Positions 12,418 through 24,120 are shown, counted from the stretch's first letter. The stretch: DNA of 64,000 nt from Engraulis encrasicolus (GCF_034702125.1 NC_085857.1:56206077-56270076); one strand, 5' to 3'. Notes: generated by a model not told the origin, from the letters alone. A program made the numbers and translations.

Positions 12418-12853
12418 CAGGGCCGGCGCCACGGGGGGGCATTGGAGGGCATTGCCCCCCCAGGGCTTATTCACCTAAACATGCTGATATGGTCATTAAT
12501 ATGCAACAAATGAGTATTTTTTTCTGAATAGAGTATATATAAAGTATAAGATAAAATTCCACCTTTGCTTAATCACCATAGCCCTAATAAACAAATAAAT
12601 GAATAGGCTACACTATTTAGACATTGTCAGTAGACCTAAATGTGAAATAATAAGTGAACAATGATCTTTTGAAATAATGGGATTGCCCCATATTTAGAAA
12701 CAAAAGTACAGCCCACAATTTGGTTAAAATGCAGGAAATTGCATATAAGAAATACAACATTTTCTGGGGGAGGACCCCCATACCCCCCACCAAGGTGCCC
12801 CCCCATACTCCATCAAATGTCCACCCAATGACTTGGTTCTGCAGCCGGGTCTG
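12418..12853 (+). repeat. CAGGGCCGGC repeat, copy 1 (left end of a 20.4-kb pair)
   Basis: Starts CAGGGCCGGCGCCACGG and ends GCAGCCGGGTCTG; the ends are imperfect inverted repeats (CAGGGCCGGC versus CAGACCCGGC). The body (TATGGTCATTAATATGCAAC and so on) matches 32376-32859 closely. GACAAGGG lies directly before it at 12410-12417 and directly after the second copy, not after this one. Confidence 0.75.
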
Positions 12854-13195
12854 ATTGCCACCCGTCCCTTGAAAGGGAGGACATGACGCCAGTGAGCCAA
12901 TAGTTGCTCTCGACCAAGTACACTGGGGGATGGCAGGACACCTTCAAGACACCTTTCTTATTTTATTTTATCCTATGAGGACATAAAACATCAATATAAT
13001 ATAATATAATACAATACAATACAGTACAATAAAATAAAACATGCACAGGGGTTGGAAAAAATAACCTGCCATTTTAGTGTGGGAAGTTTCATGGCTCAAG
13101 TGGACCAGGCCATTGGCCAATCTTCATTAATTGCACATTGCACCAGTTAAGTGAAGTGTGAAGGTTCAATTAGCAGGGTAAGAACCAAGGAGAGA
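12854..13195. other. no gene seen; (ATACA)n-rich
   Basis: Short ATAAT/ATACA repeats at 12990-13040; otherwise nothing recognised. Confidence 0.5.
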
Positions 13196-13197
13196 TA

Positions 13198-14070
13198 CAG
13201 TATATCACGAAAGTGAATACACCCCTCACAGTTTTGCAGATTTTTGAGTATATCTTTTCATAGGAAAGCATTACAGAAATGTAACTTTGACACAATGATT
13301 AGTGACCTTTTAACAACATATTTAACCGCTTAAATTTCTTGTTCACTCAGAAAAAAACAAAAAAAACCATCTAAAGCAAATTTGTTTATCTTGGTCTCTT
13401 CAGATCACACGACATGGTTCCAGTGATCCATATCCTTGGTCTGTTCATCTATCTTGAGACCAAGATAAACAAATTTGCTTTAGATGGTGTCAAGCATGTG
13501 TGGTGGTAAACAAGTGAGTTTTACAAAAAAGGTGTATCCTCTCAATAGCCAAGCATGGTAGTGGGACTGACACGGTTTGGGGATGCATGAATGCTGTCAA
13601 CATTGGCAATCTGAAATATACCTTAAAGAAACATGCATGTCAACGACTACTGAAGCAGATCATGATATTCTCCATAGAATTGCATTCAAATCTCACACCA
13701 ATATATTTAAGCCAGGTGCACACTCAAAATGTAAAAGTTCAATGCAAAGAAAGGTTGAAGCCCACACTGATGACCTCCCTTGTCATCCCTTTTCATTTCG
13801 TTTCATTTCGAGACGATTTGAGCCAACATAGCCCCTTCTCTACCGGATTTTAATCTGGGGTGTACTCACTTTTGTGAGTACATGTTCAAACATTAATTGC
13901 TGTATTTTGTTTTTTTTCTGAGTGAACAAGAAATTTAAGCGGTTAAATATGTTGTTAAAAGGTCACTAATCATTGTGTCAAAGTTACATTTCTGTAATGC
14001 TTTCCTATGAAAAGATATACTCAAAAATCTGCAAAACTGTGAGGGGTGTATTCACTTTCGTGATATACTG
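13198..14070 (+). mobile_element. Tc1/mariner element, non-autonomous, with long TIRs
   Basis: TA target sites at 13196-13197 and 14071-14072 flank inverted repeats of about 170 bp, starting CAGTATATCACGAAAGTG on both strands. Between them lies an internal hairpin (13367-13490) and a decayed transposase segment: 13545-13620 reads KHGSGTDTVWGCMNAV..IGNL, matching the conserved GGSxMVWGC region of Tc1 transposases. Multiple stops and shifts make it inactive. Confidence 0.9.
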
Positions 14071-14345
14071 TAGATAGATAGGAGGGCTTACTCACATCAT
14101 AACAGCGTAGTACGAAATATGGTGTCCTGTGGTGTGACTGCTCTTATAGGAGGAACAAAAAGTGTTTTATTAATGAAAAACACATATTAAGATTAAACAC
14201 AATATCATTATCAAGTTAGCATGAACTCAGATGTCAGTCATCTACAGTACACAAAAGGATTAAAATGGCCATAATACAGTGAATTTCCTGTGGTGCGACT
14301 TAATTTTCTTGTGGTGTGACATGCCTATGCAATGTGTTGATGCTG

Positions 14346-15310
14346 GCTCGGGAGTTTTTACTTGGTGTAGGCTACCCGCAGTAGCGCGGATAGTGTCTGG
14401 ATTGTAGGTGATGCCGTGACGTAAGGTGGATGGTCGGATCATAAACTGACATATGGAGAACATATCCAGAGGGTCACAACTAAAAAGGCTGTTAATGTCA
14501 TGAGATGCCTTGTGAGGAGCAGCTGGGGGGCGAGCATGGGTGCCCTTAGGCGTATCTATACTGCATTAATCAGGTCTGCCTTGGACTATGCATTGCCTAT
14601 GGGTCGGCAGCAAAGACGCACTTACAGAAACTCAATGCAGTGCAAGCACAGGCTCTACGGCTATGCTGTGGGGCCTTTAAGACATCATCAGTTCCAGCCC
14701 TGCAGGTGGAGGTTGGAGAAATGCCACTGTCACTACGTCGCCTACAACTGAGTATGAATTACTGGGTTACTTTACAGGGACATGCAGGATCATCCATCCA
14801 AGGGAATAAGTGCTGGGAGCATGGCCGTAAGCAGTTTAATAGCTTTGGGTGGGTGGGAGACGAAGAGGCTGAGAAACTAGAATTGACTGAGCTATCATAT
14901 TGCCGCACAGTAACACTGTCAGCTACTCCCCCTTGGTTTTTCCCAATGCCTGAGGTGGACTTGGAGATGGCCAAACTGTCTAAAAAAAAGTACAGAATAT
15001 GGTGGACTAAGTAATATGGTGCAACACTAGCCTATTTAAGCATGAAATAGGCCTATTATGACAGCAGCTTGACAAGACTAACATAGGAAGGCTTGCTGCC
15101 ATACTCCAATAATAGGCAGTCTGCATGTTATCTTATTAGATTTTTGAAATCTACCCTGTTATTTGAGAGGATTTAAGTTATTTTCTTATGTTCAGTTGTT
15201 TACTTATGATTTTCTTTTTCTATTCTCTTCCAATGGCTGTCCCTAATTATTATTTATTTTTGTTTTGTTTTGTTTTGTTTTTGTCTTGTTTTGTTTTGTT
15301 TATTCATCAC
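14346..15310 (+). mobile_element. I/Jockey-like LINE, internally deleted
   Basis: The first 75 bp (14346-14420) match the 5' segment at 18491-18566. From about 14440 the sequence encodes the C-terminal part of a non-LTR reverse transcriptase in two frames: EHIQRV, then RSSWGASMGALRRIYTALIR with SALDY, then QALRLCCGAFKTSSVPALQV. Such a GxxxxxLxxxYxxLIRSxLDYG block is usual for I and Jockey-type ORF2 proteins. Frames shift near 14640. A (TTTTG)n tail at 15256-15300 marks the 3' end. A 5' end joined to the C-terminus means the middle is gone. Confidence 0.7.
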
Positions 15311-15374
15311 CCCTGTTATGAATAGGCGCACATTCCCCATCAACGCTCCATACCTCCGACCTAAATACTCCAAG

Positions 15375-15665
15375 GGTGCATCCCAATATGCGACCTTGCT
15401 TCCTCCACTTGTGCTTGTGGCCTCGCCCCGCCTCCTGGCCCCTCCTCCGTGGAGAAAACAATAAAGTTTCCCAGCTGTCAGCCTAGCCAAAATAATTTTT
15501 GGGGGACTGTTTTTCATTCACCATCCCAATTGCAAATGAGAAAATGACTTTACAATTGCGCTTTTGCAAGATATTGAATTAATTTTCCGTTGTCAGTGAC
15601 ATCATCATGAGATCACAAGCAGGCAAGTGAGCAAGGGAGGAGGGAAGTCCGCATATTGGACTCCA
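15375..15665. mobile_element. MITE with CCAATATGCGACCTTGC ends
   Basis: CCCAATATGCGACCTTGCTT at the left is inverted near the right end (AGTCCGCATATTGGACTCC). Non-coding. Confidence 0.5.
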
Positions 15666-15699
15666 CTCCTAGGCTCCAAACTAAGCAGGGAGTTTACAT

Positions 15700-15785
15700 A
15701 ACTGCACCCGCGTTGGTGGCGGTAATGCTCCACGTCGGAAGCCAACCGCCAATAAACGTGAATGAAGAAGAAGAAGAAAGAAGGT
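15700..15785 (+). repeat. interspersed repeat end with (GAA)n
   Basis: GTTGGTGGCGGTAATGC ... AACCGCCAATAAACGTGAA followed by GAAGAAGAAG, a widespread fish repeat end known to me from other loci. Confidence 0.45.
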
Positions 15786-16083
15786 TTTGGAAAGACACAA
15801 TTGTTGTGCTTGACTAACATAATTTGGAAATACTGTGCTAACGCGTGACTCTGGGAACCTGTCAGGGGGAGCTGGTATGTGGTTTTATTTTACTTCGTGG
15901 TAGCCTAGAACTTTTTGTTCATTTGTGGCGAGACGTAAAGTGTCATTTAAACCGCATTTGTCTCACAACAGTGTAGCCTATTGTGTGGTAGTGTTGGACA
16001 CTTTTCTTCCTTTGTTTCCCACTCTTTGTAACCTTGTAATGGCCGGGCACACGTAGGCTACTATTTGTGTGTAGAGTTGTAAT

Positions 16084-16988
16084 CACAGACATCATATATG
16101 AAGACTAGATGCGCCATCCGCGTTCCCGTCATGCAAGTCGAACGTCCGCGCATGGCGGCCATGATAGAGCAGCCTGTTGGCTCAACCAGTTGCACTGAGT
16201 TTTTGGTGATCCATACTCTTCAGATGGCCATAATTCCCTCAAATTTACGTGTATTTTTGAAAGGCTTGGTATGTTATACAGTATAAAAAATTCCGAACGT
16301 AAGTGTTATGTTGATACTGCATAGTGATTAATATTCACGTTATATTATATTATATTACATTACATTATAATGTACATGGGCCTACAATCATGTATAATAT
16401 GGTTTAGTAGGCTTATTCAAGTAATTAAATAGATCCCATAAACAAATGCATTTATTATTCTTTTATATTTTGAGTAAAATAACAATTAAACGGTCCCATG
16501 TGCTACATTCTGCTTTGGGCTCGACAGCTCCACCCTGTGCTCAAAATGAGTCATGACGCTTAGAATGAAATTGTTGCGATGTAATCTCTGTCTTCCAGTA
16601 CCTCATCTGTCGCCTTTAATTTGATGCAAATGCGATTAATATATGCATTCCATCAACGTAATGCACAACAACGGTTAAAATGTGTACTTGCTATTGGTCC
16701 ATCTCTATTTTTTGACAAATAAATAAGTGGGAAGCATACTGCTCTCCTGTGCGTTTTACCTCAGTCTGCACTTAAGTTTTAGGGAGCCGTACTATTTATA
16801 TACACGTGTCAATATTTCAGCGAAATAACAGCATACATATTTCAGCATCTCAACGTCTGAATTCCTCAGTTAACTTCAGGTGTAACGGAGGCTCTGTGGA
16901 GAGTTTAGGCTGCGCTAATATGGCCGACCTGTGCGGACGAGCTTGAAAAACGCGATGACGTATCTAGTCTTCATATATGATGTCTGTG
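16084..16988. mobile_element. 905-bp hAT-type non-autonomous element
   Basis: Perfect 8-bp duplication GTTGTAAT (16076-16083 and 16989-16996) surrounds it. Inverted ends share CACAGACATCATATATGAAG and go on for about 30 bp with one mismatch. CA...TG ends plus 8-bp duplication fit hAT (P elements also make 8 bp). No transposase frame. Confidence 0.85.
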
Positions 16989-16999
16989 GTTGTAATGGT

Positions 17000-18028
17000 C
17001 TACCGTAGGCCTACCGTTGGTTGCAGCCAAGGTTTGTTTGGCAATGGGTCCGCGCAAATAGATTGCTTATGGTCAAATAAATTAATTTGGATATTAAACT
17101 TGTAGCCTATGCTCATTTTATTAACACATAATTCACAAAGGTTGGACCTAAATAAAAAAAACTGAACAAAAATCCAAGCAAAACCGTCAACTTGACGTCT
17201 GTAGGCTATTATTTGGTCAAATGCAATGTAGCCTAGGCGATCAGCATATTACATAACGGCCTACCCAAAGCAACTCGATATTGACAAAATTTTGACTAGA
17301 AGTCCAGAAGGTCTCGTTATTGCAATCGAGCCATAGGCTATTGGAAGCATTATGTTTGGGAATGAACATACATGTATTTTTTTTGTAGGTGGACAAAATA
17401 ATTTGGCCTAATAAGAAAGAACCTCGTTATCAACATAGCCTATTAAGCCTATATGCCATAGCCTACTCCATGTCACTTTATGGATGCAATTTTATTTAGG
17501 CCTAACTGTTATTCTAACAGTTAGCAGTGTGTCATTGCTTTAGGCCTACTGGTAGCCTAGTCCAGTTATTGAAAATGAGGCATATTAGAACCATGGTGTT
17601 TGAGATTTAAAGTAATGTTTTTGTAGGCCTATGTGGACCAAATATATTAAGCTAATAAAAACCACCCTCTGGCATGTTGCCACTGACCTCAGCTCTAGTG
17701 CACGAGTAGGCTATAAGCACAACCCAAATCCCGCCCATCCAGGCCGACACGGTGTGAAACTAGTGAGTCCCGGCACAGGTGGCATTTTGTTTCAAATGGT
17801 TTCAAATTGCTTTGTTTGTACTGCAGGGTAGCCTGGAGCTTGTGTTCTCTGTACGAGTTGTGTAGTCAAAAGGTTGTGTGCCAGCAATGCGGAAACGAGA
17901 GAATAGGCCTACATCCATATAACCATTCATTCTGAGCGCTGCTGTAATTTCACCTGGTTGACCTCATGTTTTCAGATGTGTCCTATTATCTCTATAAGGC
18001 GGTCTGTCTGTCTGTCTAAAATGCTGTC
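17000..18028. other. no gene seen; AGGCCTA-rich
   Basis: Contains many copies of TAGGCCTA-like words (for example 17497, 17541, 17625) but no exon with splice borders. Confidence 0.5.
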
Positions 18029-18032
18029 TTAA

Positions 18033-18366
18033 AGTGATACTGTCCCATTTTTGGAAATAAGCTAATTTTACACCTTCCCTTGAGTTAAATAGTAGGGTTT
18101 TACCGTTCTCCTGTACTTTCAACCGTTCTCTGGAGTATGGCAGTGCAAATTTTACATCCATGCTAGCAGTTAACATTGAGTCCTATGAGACCAGCTGGCG
18201 GCTAACTGGTCTCATAGGAGTCCATGTTAACTGCTAGCTTGGAGGTAAAATTTGCACTGCCGTACTCAGAGAATGGTTGAAAGTACAGGAGAATGGTAAA
18301 TCCCTACTATTTCACTCAAGGGAAGGTGTAAAATAAGCTTATTTCCCAAAATGGGACAGTATCACT
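18033..18366. mobile_element. TTAA-flanked palindromic MITE (fold-back)
   Basis: TTAA at 18029-18032 and 18367-18370. The 334 bp fold into one hairpin: arms of about 155 bp beginning AGTGATACTGTCCCATTTT on both strands, loop near 18190-18210. Non-coding. Confidence 0.85.
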
Positions 18367-18490
18367 TTAAAATTGGAATTCCCTCCTGTGTCCACAAGAT
18401 GGCAATGCATAGGCGGACGCATCTTTGTCCACCTGTCGGACTTGTCTTGTAGTGACGTGGGGCTCATTGACCATTAAGCCCCATGCAATG

Positions 18491-20170
18491 TGGCTCGGGA
18501 GTTTTTACTTGGTGTAGGCTTCCCGCAGTAGCGCGGATAGTGTCTGGATTGTAGGTGATGCCGTGACATATGCCTACTGTGTGTGTGTGGTTTATTTAAT
18601 TATTTTATTTTGTGTTTATATGTTTAAAGGTTTTACACCTATTCTGGTCTACTGTTCTACAATTCCTCCATCTGTTACTACTACCACTACTTACATCAAC
18701 ACCACTAACGTCAAGGAAAAAGACAAGACGAGGGGAATCCTGTGTCCGTGTACTGTGTGGAAACCCAGTGCTTACATACACTTGACAGTGGAACAACTTC
18801 TACAGTGAATAACAGCACCATTGGAAACCGCCGACTGCCAATGCATCACCGCTGCACCAATGGGTCGCAGTGGACCACCGTCTAAAGAGTGCATCATGTC
18901 GCTGACCAGTGAACAGCCTTCTGCTGCCAGTGACCAAGACTAAAAGACTCCACTCACACCACAACCCAACAGAGAGAAGACACTTCACCTAGGGGCCTGC
19001 AGGATAAAGCTTGAAGAAAAGAGGGGGAAAAAACAAGCTCAAGGAAATAAACAGGCCAAAAAAATCTTCTGCCTCCCACTTAAAAAAAAAGAGAAAAAAA
19101 ACCTGGGAAAAAGGCTGAGAAGGTTCTGCCTCCCCCTTCATATCCTCTCTTGACATTTAGGATCCTTTTAGCCGCTCTCCATGTCTAGAAACTGTCCCGA
19201 TCAGCCGCCTTGGACTGCTGAAGTGCCTTTCGTCCAATAGATCTTGGACTGCTGCTACTGTGGGTGGGGGAGTTCTGGACTTGGTCTGTGCGTTGTCCCT
19301 GACTGCAATTGGGTGTTGTGCCTTCAGTCGACTTCGAGTATGAGTACTGCAGTGAATGTTTTCCTCTGCATCCTAGTGACACTGTCTCTTGCTTGTAACG
19401 CAGGGTCTTTTACTGGCTTTGTTGACCACTGAAGGAACTGTGCACCGTTGTGCTTTCAGTTCAGGTCTTCGGGACTAGTCTGATGATGTCTGCAATGTTC
19501 AGAGAACCTGGATCACCAATGTCAGTAGAGTAGAGGAGAGTAGAGTAGAGTAGAGAAGAGTAGTAGAGGCTTGGCTTAAGTTAGTGGTTCTGGGCGGCGG
19601 AGGCATTGTCATGCGCAGGGCCTGTCCTGATGCCTGGCTGGAGGTTCCCGCGGTGCGGTCCGGTCCACGGTTCCTTCGGCTACCTTGGGGTGGGTGGACA
19701 ACCAGGTCAGTGGAATGCCTTGCTGCGCAGGTGGGAGGTGGTCTCGCTGTGCGGAGGAGGGCATTCACTGCAGTGCTCGTCCGGGCTCAGCGGGGGGCAA
19801 GGCACCCGGTTGCAGTCTGGGGCGGCGCGTGGGACGGCTCCGGTCTCCACTGCCAACAGTGGCAGCGGTCCAAGAACTGTTGAACGAAGGGTGCTTCGGT
19901 CGTCTGGGAAGGCTGGTTAGGGTAGTTTCATGGACATGGAAACCGGCTGAGGGATTCCTGAGTGTCGGGAGGGGAATGGGGGCAGTGCCACGCCTGGCCT
20001 CAGAGGGGAGGTGGGACAACCAGGACCTCACAGACCCACAGACAGGGTTGGCTGCAGCAGCGTACGCATGTACACCAGACCTCAGAAGGGAGGTGGGACA
20101 GCCATGATCTCCTGGATGCACAGGAGAGAGGGTGGGTACACAACATGCTGCAAGACCCAGTTTACACGTA
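18491..20170 (+). mobile_element. 5' region of an I/Jockey-like LINE (probable)
   Basis: Its first 75 bp are the same as the front of the deleted LINE at 14346. A microsatellite-poor, partly GC-rich stretch follows (19580-20130), as in a LINE 5' UTR or decayed ORF1, but I recognise no ORF1 motif and no frame is convincingly conserved. The 3' limit is a guess. Confidence 0.4.
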
Positions 20171-20823
20171 ATATTTATATTTTTGGAATACATTCGTCTT
20201 TTTTGCACGTGAACAGAGCTTCAATTTCCTAAAATAGATTTTTAGAGTTCAAGTCGAGATTTCTAAGGTACACCTGTCAGTAGGGTGTTTCATTTCATTT
20301 CATCGACATGCTGTGTTTATATGTAAAGAGATTAAATAAATAGTCGCATTAAAAAATATCTGCATATGTACATGTAATCAAGGCCTGAAACATGTGAAAA
20401 ACATATATCCACATAAAACCAGCCTGAATGCTGGACTAATGCATACACTCAAAACAAGCAGTAAAGTCTGCAACACCAGGGCTTTCATCAATCTTTTATT
20501 ATTTTGATGGCCCTTAATCAGACCTTATATGAAATTAAGCCTTGGTGCTGTGGATTTATTGCATACATTTATTTGAATATACTGTACAACATCTTCCTGT
20601 GGAAGTCTGACTTGTCACTAATGGAAAAAACCCTGAACCATGTGGATTTTCACCTTCTAGTGAATTTGCCATCTATTTTTTTCCAATACCATTCTAGTAC
20701 TTCTCGATGCCATTTAGTGTTTCATGCCATTGTCAGTCCTTGTGTGATGCCATCTGCTGCACACTGTTCATGTATTGTGTGTGTGTGCTTTCTTTCTTTT
20801 CTTTCTTTCTTTCTCTGTAACAG

Positions 20824-20895
20824 GGACTTCAGGGCTTCGTCGGGAGTGTAGGCAACACTGGACCACAGGAGCCAGGCGAATCACCAGGCCCTGCA
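20824..20895 (+). CDS. collagen triple-helix exon 1 of fragment
   Basis: A 72-bp phase-0 exon between the acceptor CTGTAACAG and the donor GTCAGT. It reads GLQGFVGSVGNTGPQ followed by EPGESPGPA. The first five Gly-X-Y triplets are regular; then glycine spacing slips (five, then four residues), as if one glycine codon was lost and one codon gained. Such breaks occur naturally in several non-fibrillar collagens or may be decay. The next two exons are downstream in the same phase. Confidence 0.6.
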
Positions 20896-21397
20896 GTCAG
20901 TATACACACATTCGTACACACACACACACACACACCAGTGTAATTCATCAGTCCCTGCTTGTCACACATTACTCACACATGTACAGTATATACACACCCA
21001 CATACGTGTACATGATGTTGACCTGGAATAAACAGAGCGAGGCCCATCTGTAAAACTTGAATGCCCTGACTTTTACACAATATAATGGTCATGTTATCTC
21101 CTGAGTTTCCCTTCCCATCAAAATCCTCAATATCTGTGTGTTTGGACAATATTCCCTTTGAACCGAAGAGCAGGGCATGACAAAATGAGCCGAGAAACTT
21201 TTCTTCACCAAGGCACTCCAAAAAAATTATTTGAATGGCATGTCTACTGAGGACCTTTTTAAATTGCCCATGTGTAGCGGCAAGAAGGCCCAATTGGCAA
21301 TTGTTAGCAATATTTTGAAGTCTCTGTGACAAGATTTTCTTTTTAACTGACTTTGGAGATTTTTATTTTGTCCATTTAATCCCCATCTCGCCCACAG

Positions 21398-21469
21398 GGT
21401 GATCAAGGGCCTAAGGGCGCACAGGGAGCCAAAGGGGTCGAAGGAGAAGAGGGACCCGCAGGACAACAG
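21398..21469 (+). CDS. collagen triple-helix exon 2 of fragment
   Basis: A 72-bp phase-0 exon with a good acceptor (CTCGCCCACAG) and donor (GTAGGG). It encodes eight perfect Gly-X-Y triplets: GDQ GPK GAQ GAK GVE GEE GPA GQQ, which would form a segment of a collagen triple helix in the extracellular matrix. The exon size (a multiple of 9) and Gly-start phase are the hallmark of collagen genes. The chain type cannot be told from eight triplets. Confidence 0.8.
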
Positions 21470-21659
21470 GTAGGGATGGCCATTTTGTTTGTCCATCGGC
21501 AAACAAAAAATTAAAATGCATTCTGGTAAGAAATGTTGAATACATTGAATGCATTGTGATTGCGCAGTGCACATGGGATTTGTGTAGCATCACAAATGGG
21601 GCCAGTGACAACTGGATGCAGCCATTTTGTTTGTGTCAGTCTTATAGTCTTGAGTTGTT

Positions 21660-21661
<2 letters not shown>

Positions 21662-21724
<63 letters not shown>
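21662..21724. repeat. (GT)n microsatellite
   Basis: Pure GT tract abutting the third collagen exon. Confidence 0.95.
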
Positions 21725-21725
<1 letters not shown>

Positions 21726-21729
21726 CGAA

Positions 21730-21792
21730 GGAGAGCCAGAGGAGAGGGGAAACGGTGGATTCCCAGGCGCTCAAGGACCCAGTGGACAGAGG
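21730..21792 (+). pseudogene. collagen triple-helix exon 3, acceptor lost
   Basis: Sixty-three bp read GEP EER GNG GFP GAQ GPS GQR and end at a good donor (GTGAGT). Sixty-three-bp exons are typical of several non-fibrillar collagens. Two faults: the second triplet has Glu where Gly is needed, and the in-frame start is preceded by TTCGAA instead of an AG. The only nearby AG would start the exon one base late and break the frame. The GT tract has replaced the usual pyrimidine tract. Confidence 0.65.
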
Positions 21793-22410
21793 GTGAGTGA
21801 GAGTAACCCCCCCCCAATACATACAATGTAATGAAGACTCAATTTGGGTTCCCTTCTCTCCCTGGGCACGTGGCTGACCCCCTGTCGACTTCCCCGAGAA
21901 AACCAGCAATTTCAACACAATCTCTGCACAAACCCTGTCATCAACTAAAACAAACATCTGACTTCTGCCCTAGAGAACAAGGGGTTTGCCAACAAGTACT
22001 TTGGCTAGAGGGGTCAAATACTTATTACCTCAATGAAATACAAAGACGACAAATTAAATAAAATGTATTGTGTGAAGTTATTTTCCAGATTTTCTTTTTG
22101 ATATTCTGTCTCTCTGTGTTAGAATACATCTACGATTAAAGTTATCTGATCATGTCAAACCAACAACACCAGAAAGGGATCAAATACTATAACGGGGGCC
22201 CACAGGGAGTCAGATTTTTGTTTTACACAAACCTGTTAATAATATATAAAGGGGGTCTATTAGAGCTGGTTGAACATGCAGAATTTTGTGCTCCACCCCT
22301 GTACATAAGCATACAGTACATGTACCTTCAGACAAGAATTTCCTTTACTGTCATTTAGCTGTATTTCGGTAGCAGTGTACCAACCTGCTCTCACCCTTGA
22401 AATGTAAAAA

Positions 22411-23315
22411 AAGGTAAGCACAAGGAGTTCTTTTTTCTGAGAGTAGAGTAGAGCAGTTGTTTCAGGGTTCTGTATTCATCATTGCTGCCTGTGCTCACTG
22501 GCACACTGATGTAGGGCTTTCAGGCCGACCAGAACGGAGGTTGTGCCGGTGCCTGCACCAGTTACGTTCGGCACTAAAGTGCTTATCTGTGAACCTCCCA
22601 TGTTCATACCGGGCTCTGAACAATTTCCGCACGTGACTGTGTTACCCGGATGAACCTGCTGACGGCCACACTGTCGTCACGGTTCACGGAGAAAAACCTA
22701 GTATTTTGCGGTTCGCATAGAGCTCGAAAGTGACGTCTCTTCCCCCGATTTCATGGGACCTCAACGGCGTTTTTAGCCGAAAATCGTAGCATGTAATCCA
22801 ATGGCGGTATTAAAATGATATTTCGATCCCCTTCGAGTTGTGCCACGAGCTCCATATATGTTGTTTCTGATATTTTTGCTTAATTTTTCGTATGAACCCC
22901 CAAACTTTTTAGAAAGCTGTGTTTCTTCACATTTTTCATGCCGACGGCCTCGGAACAAAACATTGATACTTCTGCATGAATAATCTTTATCTAGCCTCTT
23001 AAACAGCATATTTGTAGCCCAGCGCATATCATGACTGAGATCAGAAGATATTTACTCTCTACCATGTTGTTAGATGGTCAGCTTAGGTCCCGTGAAACGC
23101 GGAACTAAGGGGCGGGACTTTCGAGCTCTATTGCGAACCAACTTTCCGGTTCGCGAACGCTAATATCTGTGGCGGGAACACGACGGCCGGTTCGCGATTA
23201 GGTGCGGGAATGGGCTCCAGCGCAGTTCTCAGTCGGCCTGAACGCGCTAATGGAGGCAGAACCCTGAAACGCCTACTACTCTGCTCTCAGAAAAAAACTC
23301 CTTGTGCTTGACCTT
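22411..23315. mobile_element. nested inverted-repeat element
   Basis: Outer inverted repeat AAGGTAAGCACAAGGAGTT (22411) versus the reverse of 23277-23315, about 60 bp. Inside it TCAGGCCGAC (22519) pairs with GTCGGCCTGA (about 23235). Inside that, GGTTCGCATAGAGCTCGAAAG (22703) pairs with the reverse of 23118-23142. Non-coding; it looks like MITEs inserted one in another. Confidence 0.65.
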
Positions 23316-23382
23316 ACTGTCTTTCAGTGTGCGAATCTGCTCTCACCTAAATGTCCAGACCGCAAGAGTATCCTCGCTTCAA

Positions 23383-23995
23383 GTTTACAAGTTTATTTAT
23401 TTTAAAAGGGACGGCATATATTACCAGCATTTAAACAAAAATGCTAAATACACAAGATTATAGCCAGGAGGCTAATTTCCATCTTTTGTCCCTTGACAGG
23501 TTTGATGTTCCTTAAAAAAAACAAGGTTAAAACAAAACTAAAAATACAGTTATAGTACACAGTTGTAAAATTATAGAGTCAAAGATATTTCACACATTTT
23601 AAAAATAAATAATACAGAATACAATTACAAGATACAATGCACAAATGAGTTAAAGAACAGCTGCCAGTACTAGTAGCCTAGCTATGTGAAATTATGTTGA
23701 CAGCATTAACCAGTGACCACAATTTTAACTGTTTACTGAATGAGTTTATTGTTGGCAGTTCTCTAATTATACTGGGAATTGTGTTCCAGGTGTGAGAGAC
23801 TCTGTAAGAGAAAACAGCCTGACTTAAAGCGCTCTTTCTAAATGGAACAGAGCAATCACCCCTGGAACTGGATCTGGAAGCCCTATTTATACTTTTTGTA
23901 ATAAATATCTGTAGAGGAGGAGGGGCTAGGCCATGAAGAATTGTATATAGTAAAACTGAATCATTATATTTAATATAGTTATCCCAGTCCAACAG
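23383..23995 (-). mobile_element. LINE 3' end with reverse-transcriptase C-terminus
   Basis: From 23992 to 23678 the minus strand encodes 104 residues resembling the C-terminal tail of non-LTR ORF2 proteins: LLYTILHGLAPPPLQIFI, RASRSSSRGDCSVPFRKSAL, then TWNTIPSIIRELPTINSF. The 3' UTR runs to an AATAAATAAACTTGTAAAC terminus near 23390. 5'-truncated. Confidence 0.7.
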
Positions 23996-24056
23996 ACTGC
24001 TTCCTCACTTGTGTTTACATTAAAGCTGATATTCGACTCTGAACACTTTGTTTTAG

Positions 24057-24120
24057 ATGTTCTACACTGGAGCTGGAATGAACCCTGTCAGATCCTTCGT
24101 CCTGCTTCTTGAACCACTGG
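24057..24120 (+). pseudogene. aquaporin-0 (MIP)-like exon 3 remnant
   Basis: After TTTGTTTTAG comes a stretch coding MFYTGAGMNPVRSF, and it ends with AACCACTGG before the donor GTAAGA. AQP0/MIP has YYTGAGMNPARSF at the second NPA box and ends this 81-bp exon at NHW. Here only 64 bp remain, so about 17 bp are missing between RSF and NHW; the frame is broken. The NPA motif is NPV. Both splice borders survive. No other aquaporin exon was found nearby. Confidence 0.65.

Noticed and set aside
19499..20232. GC-rich open frames on both strands, suggestive of an exon
   Set aside because: No splice borders or domain similarity; the region follows a LINE 5' end and is better taken as part of that element.
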